Program-made: the position numbers and the translations under genes | Source of the DNA: Verrucomicrobiales bacterium | GTDB lineage: Bacteria > Verrucomicrobiota > Verrucomicrobiia > Limisphaerales > JAFMIX01 | DNA: 5,372 bases | Assembly (NCBI GenBank): GCA_017853785.1 | Contig: JAFMIX010000162.1 | Coordinates: 1 to 5,372 of the forward strand | Direction of reading: 5' to 3' | In this document: in pieces, positions 1 through 5,372 of the stretch | How the letters are laid out: each line of letters starts with the position of its first letter | Position numbering within the stretch: position 1 is the first letter of the stretch | Notes under the pieces: generated by a model | The model's database searches: none | The model's input: only the letters and a program-made list of their open reading frames with translations | Told to the model about the DNA's origin: nothing

Positions 1-2
1 TG

Positions 3-611
3 TGCGATACCGCCGTGCCCGTCCAAGCGGACAGCCAGATTATCGGCTACCTCCAGACCGGCCAGGTGTTGCTGAAGAAACCGACGAAGCAGCAATTCGC
101 CCGCGCCGCCAAGCAACTGGTCGACTGGGGTATGAAGGTGGACTTGCGGCAGTTGGAGGAGGCCTATTTCCATACGCGGGTCATTCCGCCGGAACAATAT
201 CAGGCAATGGTGCGGATGCTCGCCATTTTCGCCCAGCATCTCTCGATGATTTGCAACCAGATCCTGACGCAGGAGCAGAATGCCGAGCCGCCCAAGATCA
301 CCAAGGCCAAGCAATACATCCATGACCGGCAGGCGGAGGATATTTCCCTGACCGAAGTGGCCCGCGCGGTGAACACCAGCAGCTTTTATTTCTGCAAGAT
401 GTTCAAGAAGTCCACGGGCATCAACTTCACGGACTACGTCGCGCGTGTGCGCATCGAGAAGGCCAAAAATCTCCTGCTCAACCCCAACCTCCGCGTCAGC
501 GAAGTCGCTTACGACGTCGGCTTCCAGTCGTTGACGCATTTTAACCGCGTGTTCCGAAAACAGTGCGGCATCTCGCCCACCGAATACCGGCTCAAGCTCC
601 CGAAAGCCTGA
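3..611 (+). CDS. PocR-domain AraC-family transcriptional regulator (5' end outside window)
   Basis: Probable DNA-binding transcription regulator; 202 residues are visible and the N-terminus lies off the left edge. The first ~90 visible residues, opening CDTAVPVQ and including IIGYLQTGQV, resemble the end of a PocR-type ligand-sensing domain. Visible residues ~98-197 form an AraC/XylS domain with two helix-turn-helix units: the first around SLTEVARAVNTSSFYFCKMF, the second around VSEVAYDVGFQSLTHFNRVF, ending in the family signature GISPTEYR just before the TGA. The frame is open to the window edge, so the internal GTG at 15 is not the start. PocR domains sense small molecules in characterised regulators, but the ligand here cannot be read from sequence. 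Its target is unknown; the gene downstream is a pseudogene, so a regulatory link would be speculative. The AraC assignment is very secure and the PocR assignment good. Confidence 0.93.
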   Translation, partial: CDTAVPVQADSQIIGYLQTGQVLLKKPTKQQFARAAKQLVDWGMKVDLRQLEEAYFHTRVIPPEQYQAMVRMLAIFAQHLSMICNQILTQEQNAEPPKITKAKQYIHDRQAEDISLTEVARAVNTSSFYFCKMFKKSTGINFTDYVARVRIEKAKNLLLNPNLRVSEVAYDVGFQSLTHFNRVFRKQCGISPTEYRLKLPKA

Positions 612-847
612 CCCGTCCTCGGGCTGACGGCGGGGAGTGTTTGCCAATCAGCCAGGCAATCCGATTGTAGCGACTCCGCGTTCCCAAGGCGTTTCCTATT
701 GCCGCTGCTGCCGGGGTCGCGTCCCAAGCGCCCGAGAGTGACGGAGTGTCGCTGCCAGACAATGGTTGACTAGACCTGCGGCAGGTATCCGGCATGTTCA
801 CTCGTCAGGTGGAACGGGACCTAACCTCCCTTTGAATATTTAAACTT
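612..847. other. Non-coding gap upstream of the PEPCK remnant
   Basis: This stretch has no reading frame resembling a known protein and no recognisable RNA gene. It contains a TTGACT hexamer at 766-771 without a convincing -10 box at normal spacing, and a perfect 13-bp palindrome at 774-786. No intrinsic terminator for the upstream regulator is visible. It probably holds the old promoter region of the decayed carboxykinase gene. Confidence 0.5.
774..786. repeat. 13-bp perfect palindrome (operator-like)
   Basis: ACCTGC and GCAGGT form perfect 6-bp inverted arms around a single G. The palindrome lies 3 bp after a TTGACT hexamer and about 60 bp before the GTG that appears to be the original PEPCK start. 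Size and placement would suit a repressor site, but a 6-bp inverted repeat can occur by chance and no binding protein is identified. Confidence 0.25.
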
Positions 848-2243
848 GTGAAAAAACCAACACGACCAATGCCGCGCTCATCGTCCGGGGGGATCAGGTG
901 GCCAAACTTTGCCAGCCAGCCAGCATCCATAGGTGCGATGGCTCTGAATCGGAAAAGAAAGCGCTCACCGACGAAGCCTGCTCAAGGGCATCCTGATCAA
1001 GCTCGAACAGAAAAAATGGCCCGGCTGCTATTACCACCTTTCCAATCCGAACGATGTGGCCCGCGTGGAGCAATGCAATTTCATCTGCACCGCCAGCGAA
1101 GAAGAAGCCGGCCCGACCAACAACTGTATGACGCCCGCCGCCATGCATGACAAGTTGCACCAATTGCTCAAGGGCGCGATGAAAGGCTGCACCCTGTATG
1201 TCGTCCCGTATCTCATGCGCCCCGCCGGTTCGCCGCTCACCAAGGTCGGCGTCGAGCTCACAGATTCCATCTACGTCGGCCTCTCCATGCACATCATGAA
1301 GCGTATGGGCGAAGCCGCCTTGAAGCAGCTGGGCGAGAGCAATGATTTCAACCGCGGCATCCACAGCATGTTAGACGTCAATCCGGAACGTCGCTTCATC
1401 GGTCTCTTCCCGCAGGAAAACGCCATCATCTCCGCCGGCTCGAACTACGGCGGCAACGTGCTCCTCGGCAATAAATGCCTCACGCTCCGCATCGGCTCGA
1501 TACTCCGCCGCAAAGAAGGTTGGATGGCGTAACACATGCTCATCCTCGGGGTGGAATCTCCTGCCGGCGAAAAGACCTACGTGCGGCGGCCTTCCCCCGC
1601 GCGGGCGGCTAGACCAACTTCGCCATGATGATTCCACCCGTGCATTACGAGGGGTGGAAGATCTGGACCGTCAGCGCCGACATCGCGTGGATAAAGGCCG
1701 GTCCGGCCGGCCGGCTCTACGCCATCAATCCTGAGGCGGGTTATTTCGGCGTCGTGCCCGGCACGAACAGCCAGACCAATCCCAACGCGATGAAGACCAT
1801 CGCGCGCGACACCATCTTTACCAACGTCGCGCTCCTGCCAGGCGCGATATCTGGTGGGAAGGTAAGGACGGCGAGGTGGCGAACGAATGTCTCGATTGCA
1901 AGGGCGATGTGTGGGTCAAAGGCTGAAAAGAAAAAGCCGCGCACCCCAATAGCCGCTTCGCCGCGCCGATGCGGAACAACCCCTTGCTCAAGTGGATCGT
2001 GGACCGCTGCCGCGGACGTGCCGGCGCGTATGAAAGCACCCTCGGCTGGGGGCTGATCGCAAGGACATCGACTTCACCGGCATCAAAGACTTTGACCGCG
2101 CCAACTGGGGCAAGCTCATGCACGTGAACATCGAGGAATGGCGGTGCGAAGTCATCTCGGAGGACGAACTGTTCATCAGCCTCTACAGCCACCTGCCCAA
2201 AGAGATCATCATACAGCGAGAGTTGCTGGGCTTCCGGCCGTAG
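848..2243 (+). pseudogene. pckG: Decayed GTP-dependent phosphoenolpyruvate carboxykinase
   Basis: An intact enzyme would interconvert oxaloacetate and PEP using GTP (gluconeogenesis/anaplerosis). Homology runs through five frame changes, each a net loss of one base: in the A-run 851-856, near 978/979, near 1583, near 1843/1844, and in the G-run 2048-2052. In-frame stops are TAA 1530-1532, TAG 1610-1612 and TGA 1924-1926. Recognisable segments include LCQPASIH, NDVARVEQCNFIC, EEEAGPTNN, VGVELTDSIYVGLSM, SNYGGNVLLGNKC, HMLILG, NPEAGYFGVVPGTN, AHPNSRF, KWIVDRCRGRAGAYES, and a C-terminus ending LPKEIIIQRELLGFRP before TAG 2241-2243. The P-loop (FPSACGKTN in the family) reads FPRAGG-stop-TN. Between NNP and LLKWIVDR (about 1981-1990) roughly 120 family residues are absent, including the FGGRR and NWFR nucleotide-site motifs. 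Other substitutions hit conserved positions, for example TNNW to TNNC. The start GTG at 848 is inferred; there is no clear ribosome site. Certainly non-functional as written. Confidence 0.95.
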
Positions 2244-2330
2244 CGGCGGGAACGCGTCCGCAAAAGTTTGTGATTGGAAAGCCCGGTGGCTTGTGCCACA
2301 TCTCCACCCGCGGTGTGTCCGTGCCAGCCC

Positions 2331-3008
2331 ATGAAAATCATCATCACCTGCGGCCCCAGCTTTGAGCCGATCGATCAAGTGCGGCGTCTCACCAATTTTT
2401 CCACCGGCGAACTTGGCGTGCGCTTGAGCACCGACCTCGCCCGCGCCGGCTTTGACGTCTTCTGCCTCAAAGGCAGCGGCGCGACGCATCCCGGCCCGGA
2501 CGCGCCGTGCCGTGTCACTGCGTTTGATACGAACGACGACCTCCTCGCGCGCCTCCGCGAACTCGGTGCCGCCCACGACATTGCCGCCGTGTGCCACGTT
2601 GCCGCGCTTTGCGACTATCGGGTGCAGGGCGTGGTTGACTATCAGGGCCGTAGTTGCGCTTCCGCCAAGATCGCCAGCCGCGGTGGTCCGCTCACCCTCA
2701 CACTCGAACCGGCCACCAAAGTCATCAGCCAATTGCGCGGTACTTTTCCCCGCAGCCTCCTGATCGGCTGGAAATATGAACTCGCCGGCACGCGCGCCGC
2801 GGCGCTAGCCCAAGCCGCGCGGCAACTTGCGGAAAACCACACCGATGCGTGCGTCCTGAACGGTCAGGCCTTCGGCCCGGGCTTCGCGTTTTGCCGGATG
2901 GGGCAACCGGAGCATCCGTTGGCCGACAAGGCCGAAGTCGCCCGATTTCTCACCGGTTGGCTGCGGGAGCGGTTGGCGGTCGAGAAACGCGCAACTTCCG
3001 GTGGTTGA
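2331..3008 (+). CDS. coaB: Stand-alone CoaB-like phosphopantothenate-cysteine ligase domain protein
   Basis: Likely joins cysteine to 4'-phosphopantothenate in cytosolic coenzyme A synthesis. The protein is 225 residues and corresponds only to the CoaB (DFP) half of bifunctional CoaBC, with no N-terminal CoaC flavoprotein domain. It opens with the Rossmann-like strand MKIIITCGPSFEPID, aligning with the CoaB ITAGPTREPLD region. TNFSTGELG (residues 21-29) matches the SNHSSGKMG loop and keeps the functional Asn at 22. VCHVAALCDYR (87-97) matches the AAVADYR segment. A KI motif at 113-114 and LEPATKVIS (125-133) follow. The usual Asn-Asp near the C-terminal part is replaced by LNG at 176-178. The ATG at 2331 is chosen because the family fold begins there; an upstream in-frame start at 2274 would add 19 unrelated residues. 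The gap to the PEPCK remnant is 87 bp, so co-transcription is possible. No Shine-Dalgarno or clear terminator is seen. Symbol given for family, not proven activity. Confidence 0.85.
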   Translation: MKIIITCGPSFEPIDQVRRLTNFSTGELGVRLSTDLARAGFDVFCLKGSGATHPGPDAPCRVTAFDTNDDLLARLRELGAAHDIAAVCHVAALCDYRVQGVVDYQGRSCASAKIASRGGPLTLTLEPATKVISQLRGTFPRSLLIGWKYELAGTRAAALAQAARQLAENHTDACVLNGQAFGPGFAFCRMGQPEHPLADKAEVARFLTGWLRERLAVEKRATSGG

Positions 3009-3066
3009 GGGGAAAGGCCAGGACAGTGTCAAACTGCACCCGGAGGCACGGGCGTGACTCCGGGAC

Positions 3067-3098
3067 AATAAAAAACCGCGCCCGGTTGCGGGCGCGGT
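3067..3098 (-). terminator. Intrinsic terminator of the ndk operon
   Basis: Read on the minus strand, a 10-bp perfect GC-rich stem (3075-3084 with 3089-3098) closes a 4-nt loop and is followed directly by six U residues (A-run 3070-3075 on the plus strand). It lies 18 bp beyond the NDK stop. On the plus strand the hairpin has no U-tract, so it is not an obvious terminator for the convergent coaB gene. Confidence 0.9.
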
Positions 3099-3116
3099 GG
3101 TGGAAAAGTCTTTCGG

Positions 3117-4289
3117 TCAGAGTTTGCCGTAAAAGGCCTCGACGACCTGCTTGAAGTTGTTTTCGCCGGGCTTGACGATGCCGAATTCGCGCTGGGCGTT
3201 CTCGGGGGAATCGCTGGCGTGCGCGGCATTGACCATGATGGTGGAACCGAATTCCTTGCGGATGCTGCCGGGCGGGGCCTTGGAGGGATCGGTTGGCCCG
3301 AGGACGTCGCGGATCTTGGCGACGGCGTTGATGCCTTCGTATACGAGGGCGATGCACTTCTCCGTGCCGGGCTTGGGCCAATCGGCTTGGGGGCGTTCGC
3401 CGGGGGCAAAGCCGCACATGAAGCGCACGATGCTATCGAACTGGTTGTCGCCGAACGCGGGGCAGAGGACTTCGCCGAGCTGTTTCTTCACGTCTTCGGG
3501 GAGCTTGAAGCTAAGTTCTTTTTCGAGGGCGGGGGTGGCTTTGTTGGCGACGACGTCTTTGAGTTTGGTGCGCAGGACTTCGCGGACGGGGCCGTAGAAT
3601 TCCATGGCTTGTGCGACGCTCATGTGCAGCAGTTTGATGCCGACGATGGTGAGGCCGGTGCGGGAGAAGAAGTCGATGACGTTGCCGGGGCGGCCGGTGG
3701 GGAAGCGGAAGTTGTCGGGCTTGATGAGGACGAGTGTGCGCTCGCCCTTCTCGCCGGGGGCGTAGTTGACGACATTCTCGAGCAGGCCGCCATCCTGATC
3801 GGAGTAGCGGGCCCAGAGTTTCAACTTGGCTTCGGCCTCGTCGGCGGTCGGGGCGGCGAGCACGGCGGGTTCGAAGTAACGGACGCCGCCGGCTTCATCG
3901 CGGATGAGGTCGCCGTAGGTGTCGCGGATGGTTTCGCCGCCGTGACGTTCGGCGCTGATGTGGCCGATGACGGATCGGGCTTTGCGGACGGCGTCTTCGC
4001 CGCGCAGGAGGAGGACCATGACGCGGCGGCGTTTACCGGTCTTGGGGTCGGGGGAAAGGTTCTTGAGGATGTAATCGTGGATGAGCTGCTGGATGGATTT
4101 ATCCTGCGGGTCGTTGGCGGAGATGATGGCCTGGGAGTATTCCTGCACGAGCGCAGCACTGGGGGCGAACATCCGGGCGGCGACGAGTTCGAGGCCGGTG
4201 CGGGTGATGAGCCGGCTGATGATGCCGCCGGTGCGCGATTTGTGCAGGGAATACGGCGTGATAATGACGTAGGCGAGCTGTTGTGGCAT
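3117..4289 (-). CDS. ndk: Tandem-domain nucleoside diphosphate kinase with degenerate N-terminal domain
   Basis: Cytosolic enzyme family that moves the gamma-phosphate between NTPs and NDPs through a phosphohistidine. At 390 residues it is over twice the usual ~140-150, with two NDK modules. Module 1 (~residues 5-160) keeps the fold pattern (GGIISRLITRTGLELVAARM; RRVMVLLLRGEDAVRKAR; GETIRDTYGD). It has ITPYS where IKPDA is expected, and no His in 123-160, where the catalytic His should be, so it is probably inactive. Module 2 (~183-388) has LIKPD with Lys190, the GPTDP/GSIR region (331-344) and NAAHASDS with catalytic His357, so it is probably active, though the usual HGSD is HASD. Between residues ~237 and 310 it carries an insertion of about 55-65 residues absent from compact NDKs. 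The start lies 15 bp after the stop of the small zinc-ribbon gene, suggesting one transcript that ends at the terminator at 3067-3098. No Shine-Dalgarno is visible. Confidence 0.93.
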   Translation of the reverse strand: MPQQLAYVIITPYSLHKSRTGGIISRLITRTGLELVAARMFAPSAALVQEYSQAIISANDPQDKSIQQLIHDYILKNLSPDPKTGKRRRVMVLLLRGEDAVRKARSVIGHISAERHGGETIRDTYGDLIRDEAGGVRYFEPAVLAAPTADEAEAKLKLWARYSDQDGGLLENVVNYAPGEKGERTLVLIKPDNFRFPTGRPGNVIDFFSRTGLTIVGIKLLHMSVAQAMEFYGPVREVLRTKLKDVVANKATPALEKELSFKLPEDVKKQLGEVLCPAFGDNQFDSIVRFMCGFAPGERPQADWPKPGTEKCIALVYEGINAVAKIRDVLGPTDPSKAPPGSIRKEFGSTIMVNAAHASDSPENAQREFGIVKPGENNFKQVVEAFYGKL

Positions 4290-4304
4290 AAATTGGGGGG
4301 CGAA

Positions 4305-4490
4305 CTAAACCGTGGGGTTGGGTTTGGTTTCGGCGGGGGCTGCGGCCTTTCCGCCGAGGATTTTGAACATGACGGTGCTGCAGGTGGGGCACTTGCCTTT
4401 GATCGCTTTGCGGCCGTTTTTCATGACGACTTCCACAGTTTCGGCGATTTCCTTACTGGCTTTGCATTTGACGCAATATCCTTCAGGCAT
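4305..4490 (-). CDS. Small two-CXXC zinc-ribbon-like protein (DUF5679-type)
   Basis: A 61-residue protein of unknown function. Two CXXC knuckles, YCVKC (Cys6 and Cys9) and KCPTC (Cys34 and Cys37), flank a basic middle section with VVMKNGRKAIKG; the second is followed by STVMFKIL. This spacing suggests one bound zinc and resembles DUF5679 proteins, where the same motifs are conserved. The tail after residue ~46 is Ala/Pro/Lys-rich and probably disordered. The ATG at 4490 is chosen because family similarity begins at MPEGYCVKCK; a longer frame reaching 4622 adds unrelated sequence. The gene lies 15 bp upstream of ndk in the same orientation, so an operon is likely. Possible roles include RNA or DNA binding or a protein contact, but none can be assigned from sequence. 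A candidate promoter lies about 50 bp upstream. Confidence 0.88.
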   Translation of the reverse strand: MPEGYCVKCKASKEIAETVEVVMKNGRKAIKGKCPTCSTVMFKILGGKAAAPAETKPNPTV

Positions 4491-4539
4491 AAGACAATTC
4501 GTGCCAGAACGCTTCATGCGCCCCGGCAGTAATGGGCAT

Positions 4540-4567
4540 AGCTTATGGGCGGGGGGCGTGGCGTCAA
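4540..4567 (-). promoter_or_regulatory. Candidate promoter for the zinc-ribbon/ndk operon
   Basis: On the minus strand TTGACG (4567-4562) is separated by 16 bp from TAAGCT (4545-4540), about 50 bp before the ATG at 4490. The -35 hexamer matches the housekeeping consensus at five of six positions, but the -10 at only three. Position relative to the operon is sensible; the match alone is weak. Confidence 0.27.
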
Positions 4568-4677
4568 TGCGGAAAAGGCTGGCAGCCGGGCCAACTCGAA
4601 AAAAATCCCAAGAAATCCGCAAAATCAGAGCGGCGCACGGCTAGGCCAAGCGGCTGTCGCAGGTTGCTACACCTGAC

Positions 4678-4716
4678 AAAAAACCGGCGCTGCGGTTTTA
4701 CCCACAGCGCCGGTTT
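4678..4716 (-). terminator. Intrinsic terminator of the HU gene
   Basis: On the minus strand a 12-bp perfect stem (4681-4692 with 4705-4716) with a 12-nt loop ends in a run of six U residues (A-run 4678-4683 on the plus strand, partly inside the stem). It begins 13 bp past the HU stop codon and should separate HU transcription from the downstream zinc-ribbon/ndk operon. Confidence 0.92.
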
Positions 4717-4729
4717 GGGGAAGCGGAAA

Positions 4730-5017
4730 TTACTTCTTGCCGAGGATCGCGTCCTTGGCGGCCTTGGCGACGCGGAACTTCACGACGCGCTTGGCCTTGA
4801 TCTGGATGGTTTCGCCAGTCGCGGGGTTGCGGCCGAGGCGGGCCTTGCGATTGACCAACACGAGCTTGCCGAGGCCGGGCAGCGTGAAGGTGTTCTTCGC
4901 ATTCTTGTAAGCGAGTTCCGCGATGAACGCGAGGATTTCGGTTGCGGCTTTCTTGGTGAGGCCGCTCTTGGCGGCGATTTCGGCGGCGATTTGTGATTTG
5001 GAGAGTGCTTTTGCCAT
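4730..5017 (-). CDS. HU-family DNA-binding protein
   Basis: A 95-residue histone-like nucleoid protein that should dimerise and bend or compact DNA. The N-terminal ~45 residues form the dimerising helices (KSQIAAEIAAKSGLTKKAAT). The LPGLGKLVLVNRKAR segment leads into the beta-arm with the signature GRNPATG (residues 62-68), including the conserved intercalating Pro65. The basic C-terminal helix VVKFRVAKAAKDAIL follows. Length is typical for HU/IHF (90-100). LPGLGKL differs from the more usual GFGTF at the turn before the arm. The start is the only sensible ATG for the family; no Shine-Dalgarno precedes it and the leader is AT-rich. It appears monocistronic, with its own promoter region and a strong terminator. 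Whether it is HU rather than IHF cannot be decided, but nothing indicates a specific-site binder. No symbol is given because the paralogue cannot be resolved. Confidence 0.95.
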   Translation of the reverse strand: MAKALSKSQIAAEIAAKSGLTKKAATEILAFIAELAYKNAKNTFTLPGLGKLVLVNRKARLGRNPATGETIQIKAKRVVKFRVAKAAKDAILGKK

Positions 5018-5161
5018 ATTGATTCTATTGTGTTTTGTTTGTTTAACTGCTGTCAGACCCCTGTTAAATATGAACTAAATCGGCGCATGCAAAGAAAAAT
5101 CAGCGGATTTGTTGGGAAAATTTTGTCTCGCCAAAAACAATTTGCACTTGCCAAACAGAAA
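5018..5161 (-). promoter_or_regulatory. AT-rich upstream region of the HU gene with candidate promoter
   Basis: The 144-bp gap between the acyl-CoA ligase stop and the HU start is clearly more AT-rich than its surroundings. On the minus strand TTTGCA (5093-5088), a 17-bp spacer and TATTTA (5070-5065) form a weak sigma70-like promoter about 48 bp before the ATG. TTTAAC (5042-5047) and GTTAAA (5063-5068) are inverted and overlap the -10 and leader. GCCAAA occurs at 5130-5135 and again at 5150-5155, exactly 20 bp apart. No terminator for the upstream ligase gene is visible. Confidence 0.35.
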
Positions 5162-5372
5162 TTATCCACCCGTTTTATCCGCCAAGCCTCGGCGTAATTC
5201 TGTCTTGAGAATCTTGCCCGTGGCGTTGCGGGGCAGGGCGGGCAGGAAAATGAATTTGCGCGGCACCTTGTAGTCCGCCAGCCGGTCCCGCACGAATTGG
5301 CCGATCACTTTTTCATCAAGTGCCACTCCTTCGCCGGCGACCACGAATGCCACGGGCTGTTCGCCGCGTCGC
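5162..5372 (-). CDS. Acyl-CoA synthetase / AMP-binding ligase, C-terminal end (5' part outside window)
   Basis: Only the last ~69 residues are visible; the gene runs off the right edge. They form the mobile C-terminal subdomain of ANL adenylate-forming enzymes, which activate a carboxylic acid with ATP to an acyl-adenylate and then pass it to CoA. GEQPVAFVV leads into VRDRLADYKVPRKFIFLPALP and then PRNATGKILKTELR. The Lys in TGK (codon 5213-5215) corresponds to the conserved A10-motif lysine needed for adenylation. The frame stays open past the internal GTG at 5351-5353, so that codon is not the start. The C-terminus (LADKTGG, TAA at 5162-5164) is normal for the family. Substrate (fatty acid, o-succinylbenzoate or other) cannot be told from this fragment, so no symbol is given. 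Confidence 0.93.
   Translation of the reverse strand, partial: RRGEQPVAFVVAGEGVALDEKVIGQFVRDRLADYKVPRKFIFLPALPRNATGKILKTELRRGLADKTGG

Noticed and set aside
1056..1532. A separate 158-residue protein-coding gene
   Set aside because: Its translation is the N-terminal/central part of PEPCK, continuing after the stop into HMLILG. It is a fragment of the pseudogene, not an independent gene.
1625..2056. A separate 143-residue gene starting MMIPPVHYEGW
   Set aside because: Its first ~70 residues are the middle of PEPCK; after about 1843 the frame leaves the homology and becomes meaningless. It is a pseudogene segment.
848..2243. Programmed frameshifting or stop-codon recoding rescuing the PEPCK
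   Set aside because: Five frame changes, three different stop codons, loss of the P-loop lysine and a ~120-residue deletion cannot be reconciled with a working product.
1818..2732. 304-codon minus-strand open frame across the PEPCK remnant and coaB
   Set aside because: It lies antisense to two clear homology regions, its translation is a low-information Ala/Arg/Glu/Val-rich sequence, and it resembles no family I recognise. It is a third-position GC shadow.
3039..3064. Hairpin CCCGGA/TCCGGG as terminator of coaB
   Set aside because: The 6-bp stem encloses a 14-nt loop and has no U-tract on the plus strand, so it is too weak to call.
4491..4622. N-terminal extension of the zinc-ribbon protein (105-residue version)
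   Set aside because: The extra residues have no resemblance to the family, and the candidate promoter lies inside that stretch; the short form starting at 4490 fits the known proteins.
5131..5155. Sigma54-type promoter (TTGGCAAG...TTGT on the minus strand)
   Set aside because: The distance between the GG and the G of the second element is two bases too long, and the conserved GC at -12 is missing.

Overview
The window looks like an ordinary chromosomal segment of a GC-rich bacterium in the PVC superphylum, most likely Verrucomicrobiota (Pedosphaera/Limisphaerales-like). That placement is an inference. It rests on remembered family resemblance: a PocR-sensor AraC regulator, a GTP-type PEPCK, a roughly 390-residue tandem nucleoside diphosphate kinase next to a small DUF5679-type zinc-ribbon protein, and a CoaB-like protein lacking CoaC. 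None of the starts has a clear Shine-Dalgarno sequence. I see no CRISPR array, insertion sequence, tRNA, rRNA, phage or defence genes.

Left part, + strand. The 3' part of a PocR/AraC-type transcriptional regulator (3-611) is followed by a 236-bp non-coding gap. Next is a heavily decayed GTP-dependent phosphoenolpyruvate carboxykinase (848-2243). It carries five net -1 frameshifts, three in-frame stops, a destroyed P-loop and a frame-neutral internal deletion of about 120 codons. An intact stand-alone CoaB-like gene (2331-3008) follows.

Right part, - strand, convergent with coaB. Reading from the right edge: the C-terminal end of an acyl-CoA synthetase/AMP-binding ligase (5162-5372), an AT-rich promoter region, a HU-type DNA-binding protein (4730-5017) with its own intrinsic terminator, then a probable two-gene operon. 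That operon is a 61-residue two-CXXC protein (4305-4490) and a 390-residue tandem nucleoside diphosphate kinase (3117-4289), and it ends at a strong hairpin-plus-U-tract terminator.

Functionally this is a mix of central metabolism (PEP/oxaloacetate, CoA synthesis, NTP balancing, acyl activation), chromatin (HU) and regulation, with no sign of one coherent pathway. I do not find a convincing undescribed system. The points most worth a second look are the PEPCK pseudogene, whose reading-frame changes all go in one direction, and the asymmetric NDK, whose N-terminal domain lacks catalytic residues while its C-terminal domain keeps them and carries a long insertion.
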